Assembly (NCBI GenBank): GCA_002007465.1
Contig: LNAC01000746.1
Coordinates: 260,099-324,098, forward strand
DNA: 64,000 bases
Origin: Ailurus styani
Lineage: Eukaryota; Chordata; Mammalia; Carnivora; Ailuridae
Direction: 5' to 3'
Positions 34,949-46,380 of this stretch are shown one piece after another (positions within the stretch are counted from its first letter, which is position 1; the number at the start of each line of letters is the position of its first letter). The position numbers and the translations under genes were made by a program. The notes beneath the pieces were generated by a model. That model was not told the DNA's origin. It saw nothing but the letters and a program-made list of their open reading frames with translations, and did not search any database.

Positions 34949-35008
34949 ACACATATACACCCCGTACTCCAGCATACAAACACATGCACACACACATACA
35001 CACACAGC
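34949..35008. repeat. CA-rich imperfect microsatellite
   Basis: ACACACATATACAC and CACACACACATACACACACAG blocks separated by about 20 bases. Confidence 0.8.
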
Positions 35009-36927
35009 CTACCCCTCTTTACCAAACTTAACCCTGAAGAAAATATAAAAGTAAACTTGAAAGTGAGGCTTCCAAAGAGATGGTGTAGATATACTTCCCC
35101 CTAGTCCTTAAATACAGCTAAGAATCCTGGACATTATGGATAAAACAAATAAAAGAGTCTGAAAAGTGGAGATAAGGTAGATTGGCTTGGGACCTCAGAT
35201 AGCATGATGGTAAAAACCCTAAGTTTCCTTCTTGCCTCATATATTGGAGAATGGGTGTGGAGAAGTTGGCAACCCTGAAATGTTGGGCTCAGACAAAATT
35301 CTGAGAAAGTCTATCCTCTTTTTAGCCAAGGACTAAGAAGGGAATAGTCTAGTGGGAGAGAAAACTTTTAGACAACAACCACTCTGCTCCAGCCAAATAC
35401 AAAGGAAAAATCACCTTGATTAGCAAAAGCTGTGTAGGAACCTAGACTTCCACTCTCCTAAGGCATGACAAGGCAACCCTTCCCCACATGGTGTTAGTGG
35501 AGGTGATGTGGGGAGCAGTCACTAGCACTTTTCCCAGCCAGTGCAGTATTAATGAGGTTCCTGAACTCCCACCTTCACCAAGAATAGCAGAGTTCCAACT
35601 TCCCTCCCAGCCCACCGTGGTCAACAAAAACCTGGTGAAGAATCTGTGGCTACCACCCGTGCTAGTAATGAGGCTGTGTCCTTTCCTCACCAAAGCAGTG
35701 TTAGAGGAAGCCTTGTATAACAGAATATTTAAATAAGATGCAGAGTCTTATAATACCTCAAATATCCAGGTTTCAACTGAACAGATATCAAGAACCAGAA
35801 GTGTCTCAACTAAAATTAGAAAAGATAATACATGCCAGCATCAAGATAACACATATGTCATAGTTAACTGACAAGATTTCATAAAACAGTATCAAGAAAA
35901 TGTTTCAAATAAACAATTACAAACATTCTTGAAATAAATGAAAAAACAGAAATTCTCAACAAAGAATAAGTCTCAGCTGCTTTGATGAACCGAACCGATT
36001 TCTCAGAAAGCACAAGCTGCCACAACTCACACAATATGATTTAATTTGAATAGCGCTGTAACTATTAAGAAAATAAAATTTGTGATTTTAAAATGAAAAC
36101 TAAACCCAGATGGTTTCACTGGAGAATTCTACCAAATGGTTGCAGAATTCATACTTTTCCTGCATCATCTCTGCCAGGAATTAAAGATGAAGGAACCCTT
36201 CGTAATGCATTTTATGAAACTAGTATTAACCATGCCACAAAATCAAAGACATTACAAAAAAGGAAAGCTGCAGACTAGTTTTATGCCTCTCATAAGTATA
36301 GATGCAAAAAGTTTTTAACAAAATATAAATAAATATAATTCAGAAATATAAATTATACACTGTGATCAGGTGGACATTATTCCAGGGATGCAAGGTTGGT
36401 TCAATATTTGAAAATCAGCCAGTGTAATCACCCATATTAACAGAAAAATCATGTAGAAAAAACATTTGACAAAGTTGAACACCATTCATGACTAAAACTT
36501 TCCAAAAACTAAGAATACAGGGGAACTTCTTCAACTTGATAAAGAACATGTACAGAAAATATACAGTTGATGTTATACTTGATGAAAGAATGAATATTTT
36601 ACCTTTATGATTGGGAACAAGGTGTCAAGGATGCCCATTTTCACCACTCTTATACAGCATAGTGTTGGAAGTCCCAGCCAGCATAATAAAGACAAGAGGG
36701 GAAAAAAAAAAAAGCATATATACAGGTTGGAAAAGGAGATATGAGACTACTCCTAGTTTCCTAAAATATGATCATATGTGTAGAAAATTCCAAGTAACCT
36801 ACAGAAAAACTGTAGAACTAACAAGTGAGTTCAGCAAGATCACAAGATACAAGACCAACATACAAAAAGCAGTTTCTATACTCTAGCAATGAGTATGTAG
36901 AAACTGTAATTAAAAATACCAGTACCA

Positions 36928-37120
36928 GGGCGCCTGGGTGGCTCAGTCGTTAAGCGTCTGCCTTTGGTTCAGGTCATGATCCCAGGGTTCTGGGATCGAG
37001 CCCCGCATCAGGCTCCCTGCTTGGCAGGAAGCCTGCTTCTCCCTCTCCCACTCCTCCTGGTTGTGTTCCCTCTCTCACTGTCTCTCTCTCTGTCAAATAA
37101 ATAAAAATAAAATCTTTAAA
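36928..37120 (+). repeat. CAN-SINE (older), sense
   Basis: GGGCGCCTGGGTGGCTCAGTCG head, GTTAAGCGTCTGCCTTTGG, tail CAAATAAATAAAAATAAAAT. Imperfect duplication AAAAATACCA(G/C)TAC(C/T)A at 36912-36927 and 37121-37136. Confidence 0.93.
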
Positions 37121-38535
37121 AAAAATACCACTACTATTTGTAATTGCTTTAAAAAGTGAAATACTTAGATATGAAACTAGAAAAGCATGTACAGTGAAAA
37201 ATAGAAGATGCTGAGGAAAGAAATTTAAGATCTAAATAAATGGAGAGACGTATTTTGTTCATAGGTTGGAAGACTCAGTGAAGTACAGAAGTCTTTTTTC
37301 CCAAAATGGATAAACAAGTTTAACAAAATCCCTATCAGAATATCAGCAAGATATTTTTGTAGGTATAGACAAAATCATTCTAAAATTTATGTGGAAAGAC
37401 AAAGGAAGTAATAGGATAGCTAAAGCAATTTTGAAAAAGGAAGAAAAAAATGGGAAGAATAACTACATGATTTCAAGACTTATGTAACTAGAATAATTAT
37501 GACTGTGTGGTATTGGTAGACAGACCTGTAGGTCACTGGGACAGACTAGAAACCCAGAAACGACTCCACATAAGTAAGGCCAGTTTATTTTTGGTAGAGG
37601 TGCAAAAGAGAATGGAGGAAGGATATGGTCTTTACAACAGATGATGCTGGCATAGTGGGGTATACATAGGCAACCAAATGAACTGCAACCTAAACCTCAT
37701 ATAATACACAAAGGTAACTCAAAATAGATCATAGATTTAAATGTAAATTCTACAACCATAAAACTTAAAAGGAAACATGGGAAAATCTCAGATTTAGGAC
37801 TTGGTGAAGAGTTCCTAGACATGACCCAAAAGCACAATTCATGTAAGAAAAAAAAAAATCAAATTGTCCTTCACCAAAATTAAAAACATTTGCTCCATGA
37901 AAGACCTGTTAAAAGGCTGAAAAGACAAACTACATACTGGGAGAAAATATTAGCAAACCACATATCTGACAGAGTACTTATAACTGAAATATGTAAAGAA
38001 TTCTTAAAACCCAACTGTAGTAAAGCAGTCTAATTAGAAAATGGGCAAAAGATGTGAAGAAACATTTTACTGAAGAGGTTATAGGGATGGCAAATAAACA
38101 TATAAAAAGATGTTCAGTATCATCAGCCATCAGGGAAATGCAAATTAAGATTATGAAATATATCTACCCAAGTATCAGAACCATTAAAGTAAAAAAGTGG
38201 CAATACCAAATGCTAGCAAGGATGGCAGAGAAACTGGGTCTCTCATACATTGGTGGTAAGAATGTAAAATGGTACGGCTACTCTGGAAAATAATAATTCG
38301 ACAGTTTCTTAAAGGCTAGACATATTTTTACTCTATGGGCCAGCAGTCACACTCCTGGGCATTTATCCCAGGGAAAGGAAAATTGTCCATACAAAACCTG
38401 TATGTGATTTTTCACAGCAGCTTTATTTGTAAAGGCCAGAAACAGTTAACTAAAATGTCCTACGGTAGGTGAATGATTTCTCTGTGGTGCATCTATACTG
38501 TAGAAGGTTGTTTAACAATAAAAAAGGAAGTGATA

Positions 38536-38733
38536 GGGCGCCTGGGTGGCTCAGTGGGTTAAAGCCTCTGCTTTCGGCTCAGGTCATGATCTCAGGGTCC
38601 TGGGATCGAGGCCCGCATCGGGCTCCCTGCTCAGCGGGGAGCCTGCTTCCCCCTCTCTCTCTGCCTGCCTCTCTGCCTACTTGTAATCTCTCTCTGTCAA
38701 ATAAATAAATAAAATCTTTAAAAAAAAAAAAAA
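38536..38733 (+). repeat. CAN-SINE (young, CTGCTTTCGG variant), sense
   Basis: Complete element inserted in the 3' part of the L1M. Duplication GAAGTGATA at 38527-38535 and 38734-38742. Confidence 0.95.
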
Positions 38734-39398
38734 GAAGTGATATATGCAACAACTTGAATAGATCTTAAAGACATTTATGCAAGTGAAAAAAGTCAATCTC
38801 AAAAGATAGCTATATGATTCCATTTATATAAACACTCTTGAAATAACAAAACTATAGAAATGGAGAAGAGATAAGAGGTTAGTTGTTGCCAGACGTTAGG
38901 GAGAGGGAGGTGAGGAAAGAGAGGGAGGTGGATGTGACTATAAAGTCTTTGTGATGATAGAATAGTTCTGTATTCTGATTGTGTTGGTGGTAGTTACACA
39001 GATCTACACATGTGATAAAATGATGTAGAACTATACACGTTATACCAATGTCCGTTCCCAGTTTTGATTTTTTATGTTAGTCCAATAAGATGTAACCTTC
39101 GGGAAAACTGGATGCAGGGTACGTGGACCTCTTTGTACTACCTGTGCAGCTTCCTATGAATCTATAGTTATTTCAAAATAAGAAGTTAAGAATTCTAGCT
39201 AAAGCATCAAAAAATTACGAAAAAAAAACTAGGTGAAGGCACAGGATCTATGAGAAGTTAAGTATGTGGCACTTAAACTGGCTTTCATTCAGAGGGCCTT
39301 TGTGAAACTTGGTAAAGATTTTCCCATTAAAGCTGAGTCTCAGTGGGCTAAACTGGAAACCTCTACCAACCCCGTCATCCTTCAAGACTGCAAGGAAC

Positions 39399-39606
39399 GG
39401 GCACCTGGGTGGCTCAGTGGGTTAAAGCCTTTGCCTTCGGCTCAGGTCATGATCTCAGGGTCGTGGGATCAAGCCCCACATCGGGCTCTCTGCTCAGCGG
39501 GGAGCCTGCTTCCTCCTCTCTCTGCCTGCCTCTCCGCCTACTTGTGATCCCTCTTTCTCTCTGTGTGTCAAATAGATAAATAAAATCTTTAAAAAAAAAA
39601 AAAAGG
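39399..39606 (+). repeat. CAN-SINE (young), sense
   Basis: GGGCACCTGGGTGGCTCAGTG to CAAATAGATAAATAAAATC plus A-tail. Duplication CTGCAAGGAA at 39388-39397 and 39607-39616. Confidence 0.95.
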
Positions 39607-39644
39607 CTGCAAGGAAAATTTATTTTCTCTGTGCTTCTCCGTTT

Positions 39645-39815
39645 TTAATATGTATCAGAATCATCTGGAGGGCTTATTCAAACACAGATTGCTAGGTGAC
39701 ATCACCAGAGTTTATGATTCAGTAGATACATGATAAGGCCTGAGAATTTACATTTCTAACAAGTTTCCAGCTGATGCTGACTTTGCTGGTTGGGGAATCA
39801 CAATTTGAGAACCAT
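39645..39815. mobile_element. MER5-like hAT-Charlie fossil
   Basis: 'tatcagaatcatctggagggcttattcaaacacag', 'tgattcagtagatacatgataaggcctgagaatttac', 'aacaagtttccagctgatgctgac' and 'cacaatttgagaaccatt' match the MER5A-type non-autonomous consensus. Confidence 0.75.
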
Positions 39816-40058
39816 TAATCTAGGTATGTGGGGGCAAGGTCATTGCAGAGAATTTTGAGGAACCCAGCTGATGTTCATGTGATTCATGATTTGAATTTAA
39901 CACCACCTAAGTAGTCTAAAAAATGTTTCCCTAAGATAATTTGATTTGGATTTATTACCAAATTATAGTGTTCAAACACTGGCTGTGAGTAACTCTAGGC
40001 TCTTGGTAGAAAAATACAAATTCTCATCGGAGAAACTCATCTCTATCCCAGGGATATC

Positions 40059-40163
40059 CAGGCTCCAGAGAAAGGAGCCTGAATTGGGACTTGATCTAGG
40101 ACCCTGGGATCATGACCTGAGCCAAAGGCAGATGCTTAACTGACTGAGCCACCCAGGCATCCC
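40059..40163 (-). repeat. CAN-SINE head-half fragment, antisense
   Basis: From CAGGCTCC through GACCCTGGGATCATGACCTG to CTGAGCCACCCAGGCATCCC. The tail and CT-rich part are missing. The next SINE inserted 17 bases downstream. Confidence 0.85.
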
Positions 40164-40180
40164 AAGGTTAAGGTATTTTA

Positions 40181-40392
40181 TTTTATTTATTTATTTTTTA
40201 AGATTTTATTTATTTATTTGACAGAGAGAGAGAGAGAGATCACAGGTAGGCAGAGGAGTAAGCAGAGGGAGAGGGGGAAGCAGGCTCCCGGCCGAGCAGA
40301 GAGCCTGATGCGGGGCTCGATCCCAGGACCCTGAGATCATGACCTGAGCTGAAGGCAGAGGCTTAACCCACTGAGCCACCCAGGCGCCCCGC
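40181..40392 (-). repeat. CAN-SINE (young), antisense, perfect 17-bp duplication
   Basis: TTATTTATTTATTTTTTAAG tail start, GACAGAGAGAGAGAGAG, head end CACCCAGGCGCCCC. Exact duplication AAGGTTAAGGTATTTTA at 40164-40180 and 40393-40409. Confidence 0.96.
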
Positions 40393-40604
40393 AAGGTTAA
40401 GGTATTTTAAAGAATATCCAAAAAATTTTTTTTTTTCAGAACCAGCTAGAATTTATAGAATTGAAAATTATGCTAATTTAAATTTGTTAAAAGCATCTTC
40501 AACTAATGGATTTTGCCACAGGTTATGTAAACTTGAAGGGAATAATGAACTGAAAGATCTTGGGAAATCATCCAGCATATATTCAAAAGAAACAAATGAA
40601 AACT

Positions 40605-40756
40605 ATATGTTTGTTGGGGGGCGGAGGGGTTGCAGAGGGAAAAGGAGAGAGAAAATCCCAAGCAGGCTCCATGCTCAGCAAGGTTGGACCAGAGATCATG
40701 ACCCAAGCCAAAACCAAGACTCGGACACTCAACTAGCTGAGCCACCCAGGCTCCCC
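40605..40756 (-). repeat. Old CAN-SINE, antisense
   Basis: Diverged body 'agcaggctccatgctcagcaagg', 'gatcatgacccaagccaaaacc', 'ctagctgagccacccaggctcccc'. Duplication AGAAACA(A/G)ATGAAAACT at 40588-40604 and 40757-40773. Confidence 0.88.
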
Positions 40757-40879
40757 AGAAACAGATGAAAACTGAAAGAGCAGTTAGGAAATAGCAATTA
40801 GGAGACCTATCTAAGGATATCTAAATGTTGACTTAAATGGCCTCCCAGAAGAGAGGCTGGGGAATAGACTGTGGTTGAA

Positions 40880-42170
40880 AAGATAATGGTTAAGAATTTT
40901 CTTCGGCTTGTGAACAACTCTAACCTGTGCATTCAACAATCATAGGACCCTAAGCTGGTTAAATAAAAGGAAATCCTCGCTTAGCTTTGTTACAGTCAAA
41001 CAGCAGAATGCCAAAGACAAAGAAAAGGTCTTAAAATTACCACAAGAGGGAAGAGAGATTTACTCTGAGTGGTGTCACACCCAGAAGACATTGGAACATA
41101 ATCTTAAGTAAAAAAAAAAAAAAAAAAAAGCCAAACAATGCAAAATTCTATACCACGGAAAAAAGTAAGAGGAAATTCGGATACTTCTATAGACAAAAAC
41201 TGAGTGTTTGCATTTAGGAAGTCTTCACTAAAGGAAATTTTGTAGGAGGTATTCTAGACAGGAGGAAAGGGATTCTCGGATGAAAAGCCTGAAATATAAG
41301 AAGGAATGAGAAGCACAAAAAGTAGTGAATAGCTTAGTGAATCTAAACAAACAATGGTTGGGATAAAATAATAATCATGTCTCATGGGCTTTTAAAAATG
41401 GAAATAATATATATGTCAATAATAGCATATAAGTCAAAGGGGAATGGAGTTAGTAACAGGGTACTTGTTGGTGAGGAGAGTGAAGATACATAACTTTTCA
41501 GAATCTGAATTAATTAGCATGTATATTATAAAGAAGAGCAACTAAACAAAGTAGAAGGAATATGAAATATAGTGTAGGGAATAGAATAAGGAAAAGTATG
41601 AAATTCAAAAACAGAAACAGGCAAAAACATAATTCACAGAATAAGAAAACATAAAATGATGGGTATAAATCCAACTATATCAGTAAACCACATTAAATAT
41701 AAAATGGACTAAGTCCCAAATTAAGACTGGATTTTAAAAATTTTACTATTCGGTTTACAAAATAAAGTTAAAAGTAAAATGGTGGAAAAGATATATTATG
41801 CAAATACTAGTACAGATTTTTAAGTCAAAAAGCTTTACTAGAGGGCGCCTGGGTGGCTCAGTGGGTTAAAGCCTCTGCCTTCGGCTCAGGTCATGATCTG
41901 AGGGTCCTGGGATCAAGGCCTGCATCAGGCTCCCTGCTCAGCGGGGAGCCTGCTTCCTCCTCTCTCTGCCTGCCTCTCTGCCTACTTGTGATCTCGCTCT
42001 CTGTCAAGTAAATTAAAAACAACAACAACAACAAAACTTTACTAGAGATAAATCGGGTTGTTTCACACTAATAAAAGATGCAATTTAATAAGAAAAATAA
42101 TACTAAATGTTACATATCTAATACTGTGACCCAAAATACGTAAAGCAAAAAAAAAAAAAAAAAGACATTC
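40880..42170 (+). repeat. HAL1/L1 ORF1-to-ORF2-start region, sense
   Basis: 'atgccaaagacaaagaaaaggtcttaaaattacca', 'cacccagaagacattggaacataatc', 'gcaaaattctataccacgg', 'agacaaaaactgagtg' and 'aaaccacattaaatataaaatggactaagtccc' follow HAL1/L1 ORF1 into ORF2 in order. A poly-A (41110-41129) replaces an A-rich spot. Frames are broken. The SINE at 41844 interrupts it. Confidence 0.7.
41844..42036 (+). repeat. CAN-SINE (young), sense, with (AAC)n tail
   Basis: GGCGCCTGGGTGGCTCAGTG head; the tail has mutated to CAAGTAAATTAAAAAC followed by AAC repeats. Duplication CTTTACTAGAG at 41833-41843 and 42037-42047. Confidence 0.94.
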
Positions 42171-42384
42171 ACAGGCATAATTTGAGGGTTTTTAGCTTTC
42201 TCTCACTGACTGGTAAAACAAGCAGACAAAATGTCAACATAAAATTTGTTTATAGTATCCTTTTACCTCTTTCATGTCTGTAGCATTTATAGTTATATCC
42301 CTTTTCTCAGTACTCTGGGGCTGGGGGATTTGCGCCTTGTTTCTTTTGCTTCTGCTTAATATAGCCAGAAGTTCATCATTTTTA

Positions 42385-44150
42385 TCTTTTTTTAATTTTA
42401 ATTTTTCAGTTGTTAAGATACATATAGAACTTGCCAATAGTAAATTGGTATTTATAGTGTATTTACAGTGTAGTTACAGTGTTGCACAGCCATCACTACT
42501 ATACAGTTCCCAAACATTTCCTCACTCCAAAAGGAGACCCTGTACACATTAAGTAGTCACTTCTCCTTACCCTACTCCAGCCCCTGGCAACCACATTTTT
42601 GTCTCTATGGTTTTGCCTATTCTCAATATTTCTCATAAATAGAATCATATAATATACGGCCTTTTGTGTCTGACTTCTTTTACTTACTAGTGTATTTTGA
42701 GCTCACGTCATTCATGTTGTAGCATGTATCACATTATTTCCTTTTTATGTCAGAATAATATTCCATTGCATATATGTACCACATCTGGTTTGTTCATTCA
42801 TCAGTTGATAGACATTTAGTTGTTTCCACCTTTGGCTGTTGTGACTAGTGCTGCCAGGAACATTTGGGTACAAATACCTGTTTTCATTTCTTTTCCATTT
42901 ATGCCCAGGCCTGGAATTGCTGGGTTATATGTTAACTAATTTTGTGTTAAACTTATTGAGGCACCCACCAACCTGTTTTCCACAGCATTTGCACCATTTT
43001 ATATTCCTGCTAGCCATATGCAAGGGTTAATTTCTCCACATCTTGCCAGTGCTTGTTACTATTTGTCTTTTCGATATAGCCATCCTAGTGGATATGAAGT
43101 GGTATCTCATAGTTTTGATTTGCATTTGATTTGCCTGATGGCTAATCATGTTGAATATCTTTTCATAAATTTACTGACCATTTGTATATAATCTTTGGAG
43201 AAATGTTTTTGCCTGTTTTTTTAAATTAGGTTGTCTTTTTGTTATTGAATTTTAAGAGTCCTTTATATATTCTGAAATCTGGACCTTTGTCAAATCTATG
43301 AGTTGCGGTTATTTTCTCCTATTCTGTGGGTCATCTGTCACTTTCTTGATAATGTCCTTTGATAAAGTTTTTAATCTGGTAAAGTCGGATTCATCTGTTT
43401 TTTTCTTTTGTTTGGTGTGGTCTTGGGGTCATATCTAAAAAATCATTGCCAAATCCAGGGTTAAGATTTATTCCTGCCTCTTAAGAGTTTGGGCTTTTAT
43501 GTTTAGGCCTTTGATAAATTTTGAGCTAATTTTTTAATATGGTATAGGTAAGGGTTTCATTATTTTTCATGTTGTTATCTAGCTGTCTAGCATCGGTTGT
43601 TGAAGAGACTGTTCTCCATCCATTGAATTATCTTGGCATTTTGTTGAAAATCATTGACCATTGGTGTATGGTTTTATTTCTGGACCCTATGATCTTTTCG
43701 TCTGTCCTTACTCCAATACCTACTGTTTTGATTACTGCAATTTTGTAGTAAAATTTGAAATCAGGAAGTGTGAGTCTTCCTACTTCATCGTTTATATAAA
43801 AAATTCAATTTTTGGTTTTGTTGATCCCTGTACTGTTCGTTATGTTTCATTAATTTGTGCTCTCATCTCATTTCATTATTTCCCTCCTTTTACTATATTT
43901 CTTGGATTTATTTTGATATTCTCTTTCTAACTTTCTTGGATTGACATTTATCTGGCTTATTAATTTTTACTTTTTTAATGAATGAATTTCCATCATTATA
44001 CTGCATAGCTTCCATAGCTTTATCCTCAAGTTTTCATGTGTTTTTTTTTTTCATTAATTCAGTTCCAGCTGTAACTTTCAGTAGTCTTTGTTTTTATACT
44101 TTACTGTTTCCTGGAGATGTTTTTAGTTTTATCATTTTAAAAAGAGACAA
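42385..44150 (-). repeat. L1M LINE 3' half (ORF2 C-terminus and 3' UTR), antisense
   Basis: 'cagtgttgcacagccatcactac', 'ctggcaaccacatttttgtctctatgg', 'aataatattccattgcatatatgtaccac', 'ggaattgctgggttatatg', 'gatatgaagtggtatctcatag' and 'actccaatacctactgttttgattac' run in antisense L1 order. Confidence 0.88.
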
Positions 44151-44154
44151 ACTG

Positions 44155-44905
44155 TGTTACACAGGCTTTAACAAATCAATTAGAAAAGACTTCAAAAAGT
44201 GGAAAACTGAAAGGTGAATAAATATGAAAAGATTCCTAATCTCATTAGTATTTAAAGAAGTGTAAACTAAAACTAGGTGAGATATTGTTAGTTTACATTA
44301 AAAATTCTGTCAGTTCCAAGGATTGGTGTTACCACTTGGGAAGATAATTTGCTGTCACCTAATAAAGCTGAACATGTATTTATTCTATGACCCAGTCATT
44401 CAACTCCTAGGTAAAAACCCTAGAAAAGCATAAGCAAATGTGTATGGGAGATATCTACAAGAATGGTCGTAGCAGTACTTTTCATCACAGTTCAAAATCA
44501 AAAACAACCTAGGGCGCCTGGGTGGCTCAGTGGGTTAAAGCCTCTGCTTTCGGCTCAGGTCATGATCTCAGGGTCCTGGGATCGAGGCCCGCATCGGGCT
44601 CTCTGCTTGGCAGGGAGCCTGCTTCCCCCTCTCTCTCTCTGCCTGCCTCTCTGCCTCCTTGTGATCTCTCTCCCGCTGTGAAATAAATAAATAAAATCTT
44701 TAAAAAAAAAAAACAAAAAACAACCTAAATCTCCATCAATAGTAAATTGGATAAATTGTGGTGTATTCATGTAGTGAAATGTCATTCCACAGGGACAGTT
44801 AGTGAACTACAATCTATATACACACACTCTCTCTTACACACATCACAGTTATAAGATCAAACGAAGGAAGAAAACCACAGAATACATGCAACTGATTTCT
44901 TTTAT
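44155..44905 (+). repeat. HAL1/L1 ORF2 C-terminal region, sense
   Basis: 'ctaatctcattagtatttaaagaagtgtaaac', 'ctatgacccagtcattcaactcctagg' and 'aaatctccatcaatagtaaattgg' are sense L1/HAL1 3' text. It may be the continuation of 40880-42170 across the nested antisense L1. Confidence 0.7.
44512..44715 (+). repeat. CAN-SINE (young, CTGCTTTCGG variant), sense
   Basis: Complete copy ending CCCGCTGTGAAATAAATAAA. Exact duplication AAAAACAACCTA at 44500-44511 and 44716-44727. Confidence 0.96.
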
Positions 44906-44978
44906 ATCCCAGGACCCTGAGATCATGACCTGAGCCGAAGGCAGAGGCTTAACCCACTGAGCTACCCAGGCACTCCCC
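44906..44978 (-). repeat. CAN-SINE head fragment, antisense
   Basis: Only the tRNA-like head half remains (ATCCCAGGACCCTGAGATC to CTACCCAGGCACTCCC); tail missing. Confidence 0.85.
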
Positions 44979-44979
44979 C

Positions 44980-45810
44980 GTTTCTTCTTTCTATCCAGAG
45001 GTGCCACCTTGTTTCTACTGCCTATAGCCCTTCCTCAGACCTTTGCCGCTGGAGAAAATCTTCCTTATTTTCTATAATGTCTTTTACATAGTTATATGTA
45101 TTCTGATTATATAGTTTTAAGAAAAATGTAAGAATGAGTGTTTGTCTCTATTATTTATCTTTAATTATCCATAAAATCTGAATTCCATCCAGATAAATTT
45201 GTCACCACTTTATTCTTCATCTTTCCCCAATACCTATTCTTAGTTCTTCACTATCTTTTATAAATTATAATTTACTGTTCCCCAGAACATACACATTATT
45301 TTTTTCACAGAAGAGAATTGGGACAATAGGCATTTTTCTTACAGAATTAAACTTATTTTTTTCTCCTATCCACTAGATGGCTCAGGTGTACCACTTTAGC
45401 AGCACTTACTGCTATTTGCCTGCTATGCATGTGATTTTTGTTTTCTGAGTAGGGCTTGCTTTTAAGGTGTCTGGATGAGCTCTTATCTGGACCAGTTATT
45501 CCTTTGCTTTATGTGTATGTGAATGCAGATTGCCCACATTTTCTGATTATTTACAAACATCTGAGAAGTAGCTGAAATGTTCTTCATATAAAAGTGAAGA
45601 AGGTAAAGTGTATACAATGCTTAGAAGATTTTGTATTTTGCTTTTAAGAGCTGTTTTGGGCCTGAGTTCAGTTGCCAATAATCTATATATAGATTCCCTC
45701 AAACTGGGCACACAGTTAATAACTCATCCTTTCTGACTCATAGTCTTTTGAGTCATTTTGCAGAATGTGGTACTTTATGAGTTTTTGAGGCACATCAGGA
45801 CTATTTGCTG
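44980..45810. other. Single-copy DNA
   Basis: No gene or repeat recognised. Confidence 0.4.
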
Positions 45811-45910
45811 CAGTTTGATAGTAATGTTTATTGAGTGTTTATGTATTTGGCATTGTACTAGGCAGTGGGGGTAAATACCAGATGAATAAACAGGACATGT
45901 TTATGAATAA
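45811..45910 (-). repeat. L2 3' end, antisense
   Basis: 'gtttattgagtgtttatgtatttggcattgtactaggcagtgggggtaaataccagatgaataaaca' is the reversed L2 tail. Confidence 0.7.
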
Positions 45911-46149
45911 GGAGCCCACTGCATTAATTTTTTTCCTTGAGTTTTTGAAGCCAAGTAATAGGTAGAATGGAATGACTGATGAAGGTTAGGTTTGTAATCA
46001 ATCATGTATATATCATGAAGAGACTTTTATCTTGTTTTAACATTGTCCCTGTTGGTCTTGTATGAAAATAAGATAATTTAAAACTGTATTTTTTAGAAAT
46101 ATTTTCTGTTTATGGTTAGTTGTTCTGAGGTTTTTAAGTGGAAAGGAAA

Positions 46150-46380
46150 GGGAACAAAGATTGGTTGACTGCTTAATCACGTTCCAGTTTCTTAAGTGAT
46201 GTACAGTATTTAATTGATTCTCCCAGGAGCCTGGAAGATAAATACATGTATCTACATTTTACAGATGTAGAAACTGAGGAATCAGTTGGGCTAAGTAAAT
46301 TGTCCAGGATCAAACAACTAGTAAGTGGAGAAGCAAAATTTGGATCCACGTAAGACCTGCTTCACGGCTTTTATTCTTTC
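46150..46380 (-). repeat. MIR SINE, antisense
   Basis: 'cattttacagatgtagaaactgaggaatcag' and 'aagtaaattgtccaggatcaaacaactagtaagtgg' are reversed MIR core. Confidence 0.85.

Larger units (their letters stand above)
35045..39190 (+). mobile_element. Old L1M LINE, sense, degraded, with two SINE insertions
   Basis: 5' UTR-like text at 35045-36060 is followed by ORF2 RT text at 36090-36900. There the frame 36611-36886 starts 'GTRCQGCPFSPLLYSIVLE', the L1 RT motif preceding the catalytic core. C-terminal ORF2 text follows ('[16 protein letters not shown]' near 38210), then a 3' UTR with 'gttgttgccagacgttagggagaggg' and 'ctatagttatttcaaaataag'. Many frameshifts; nonfunctional. ORF1 and the endonuclease part look deleted. 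Confidence 0.75.
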
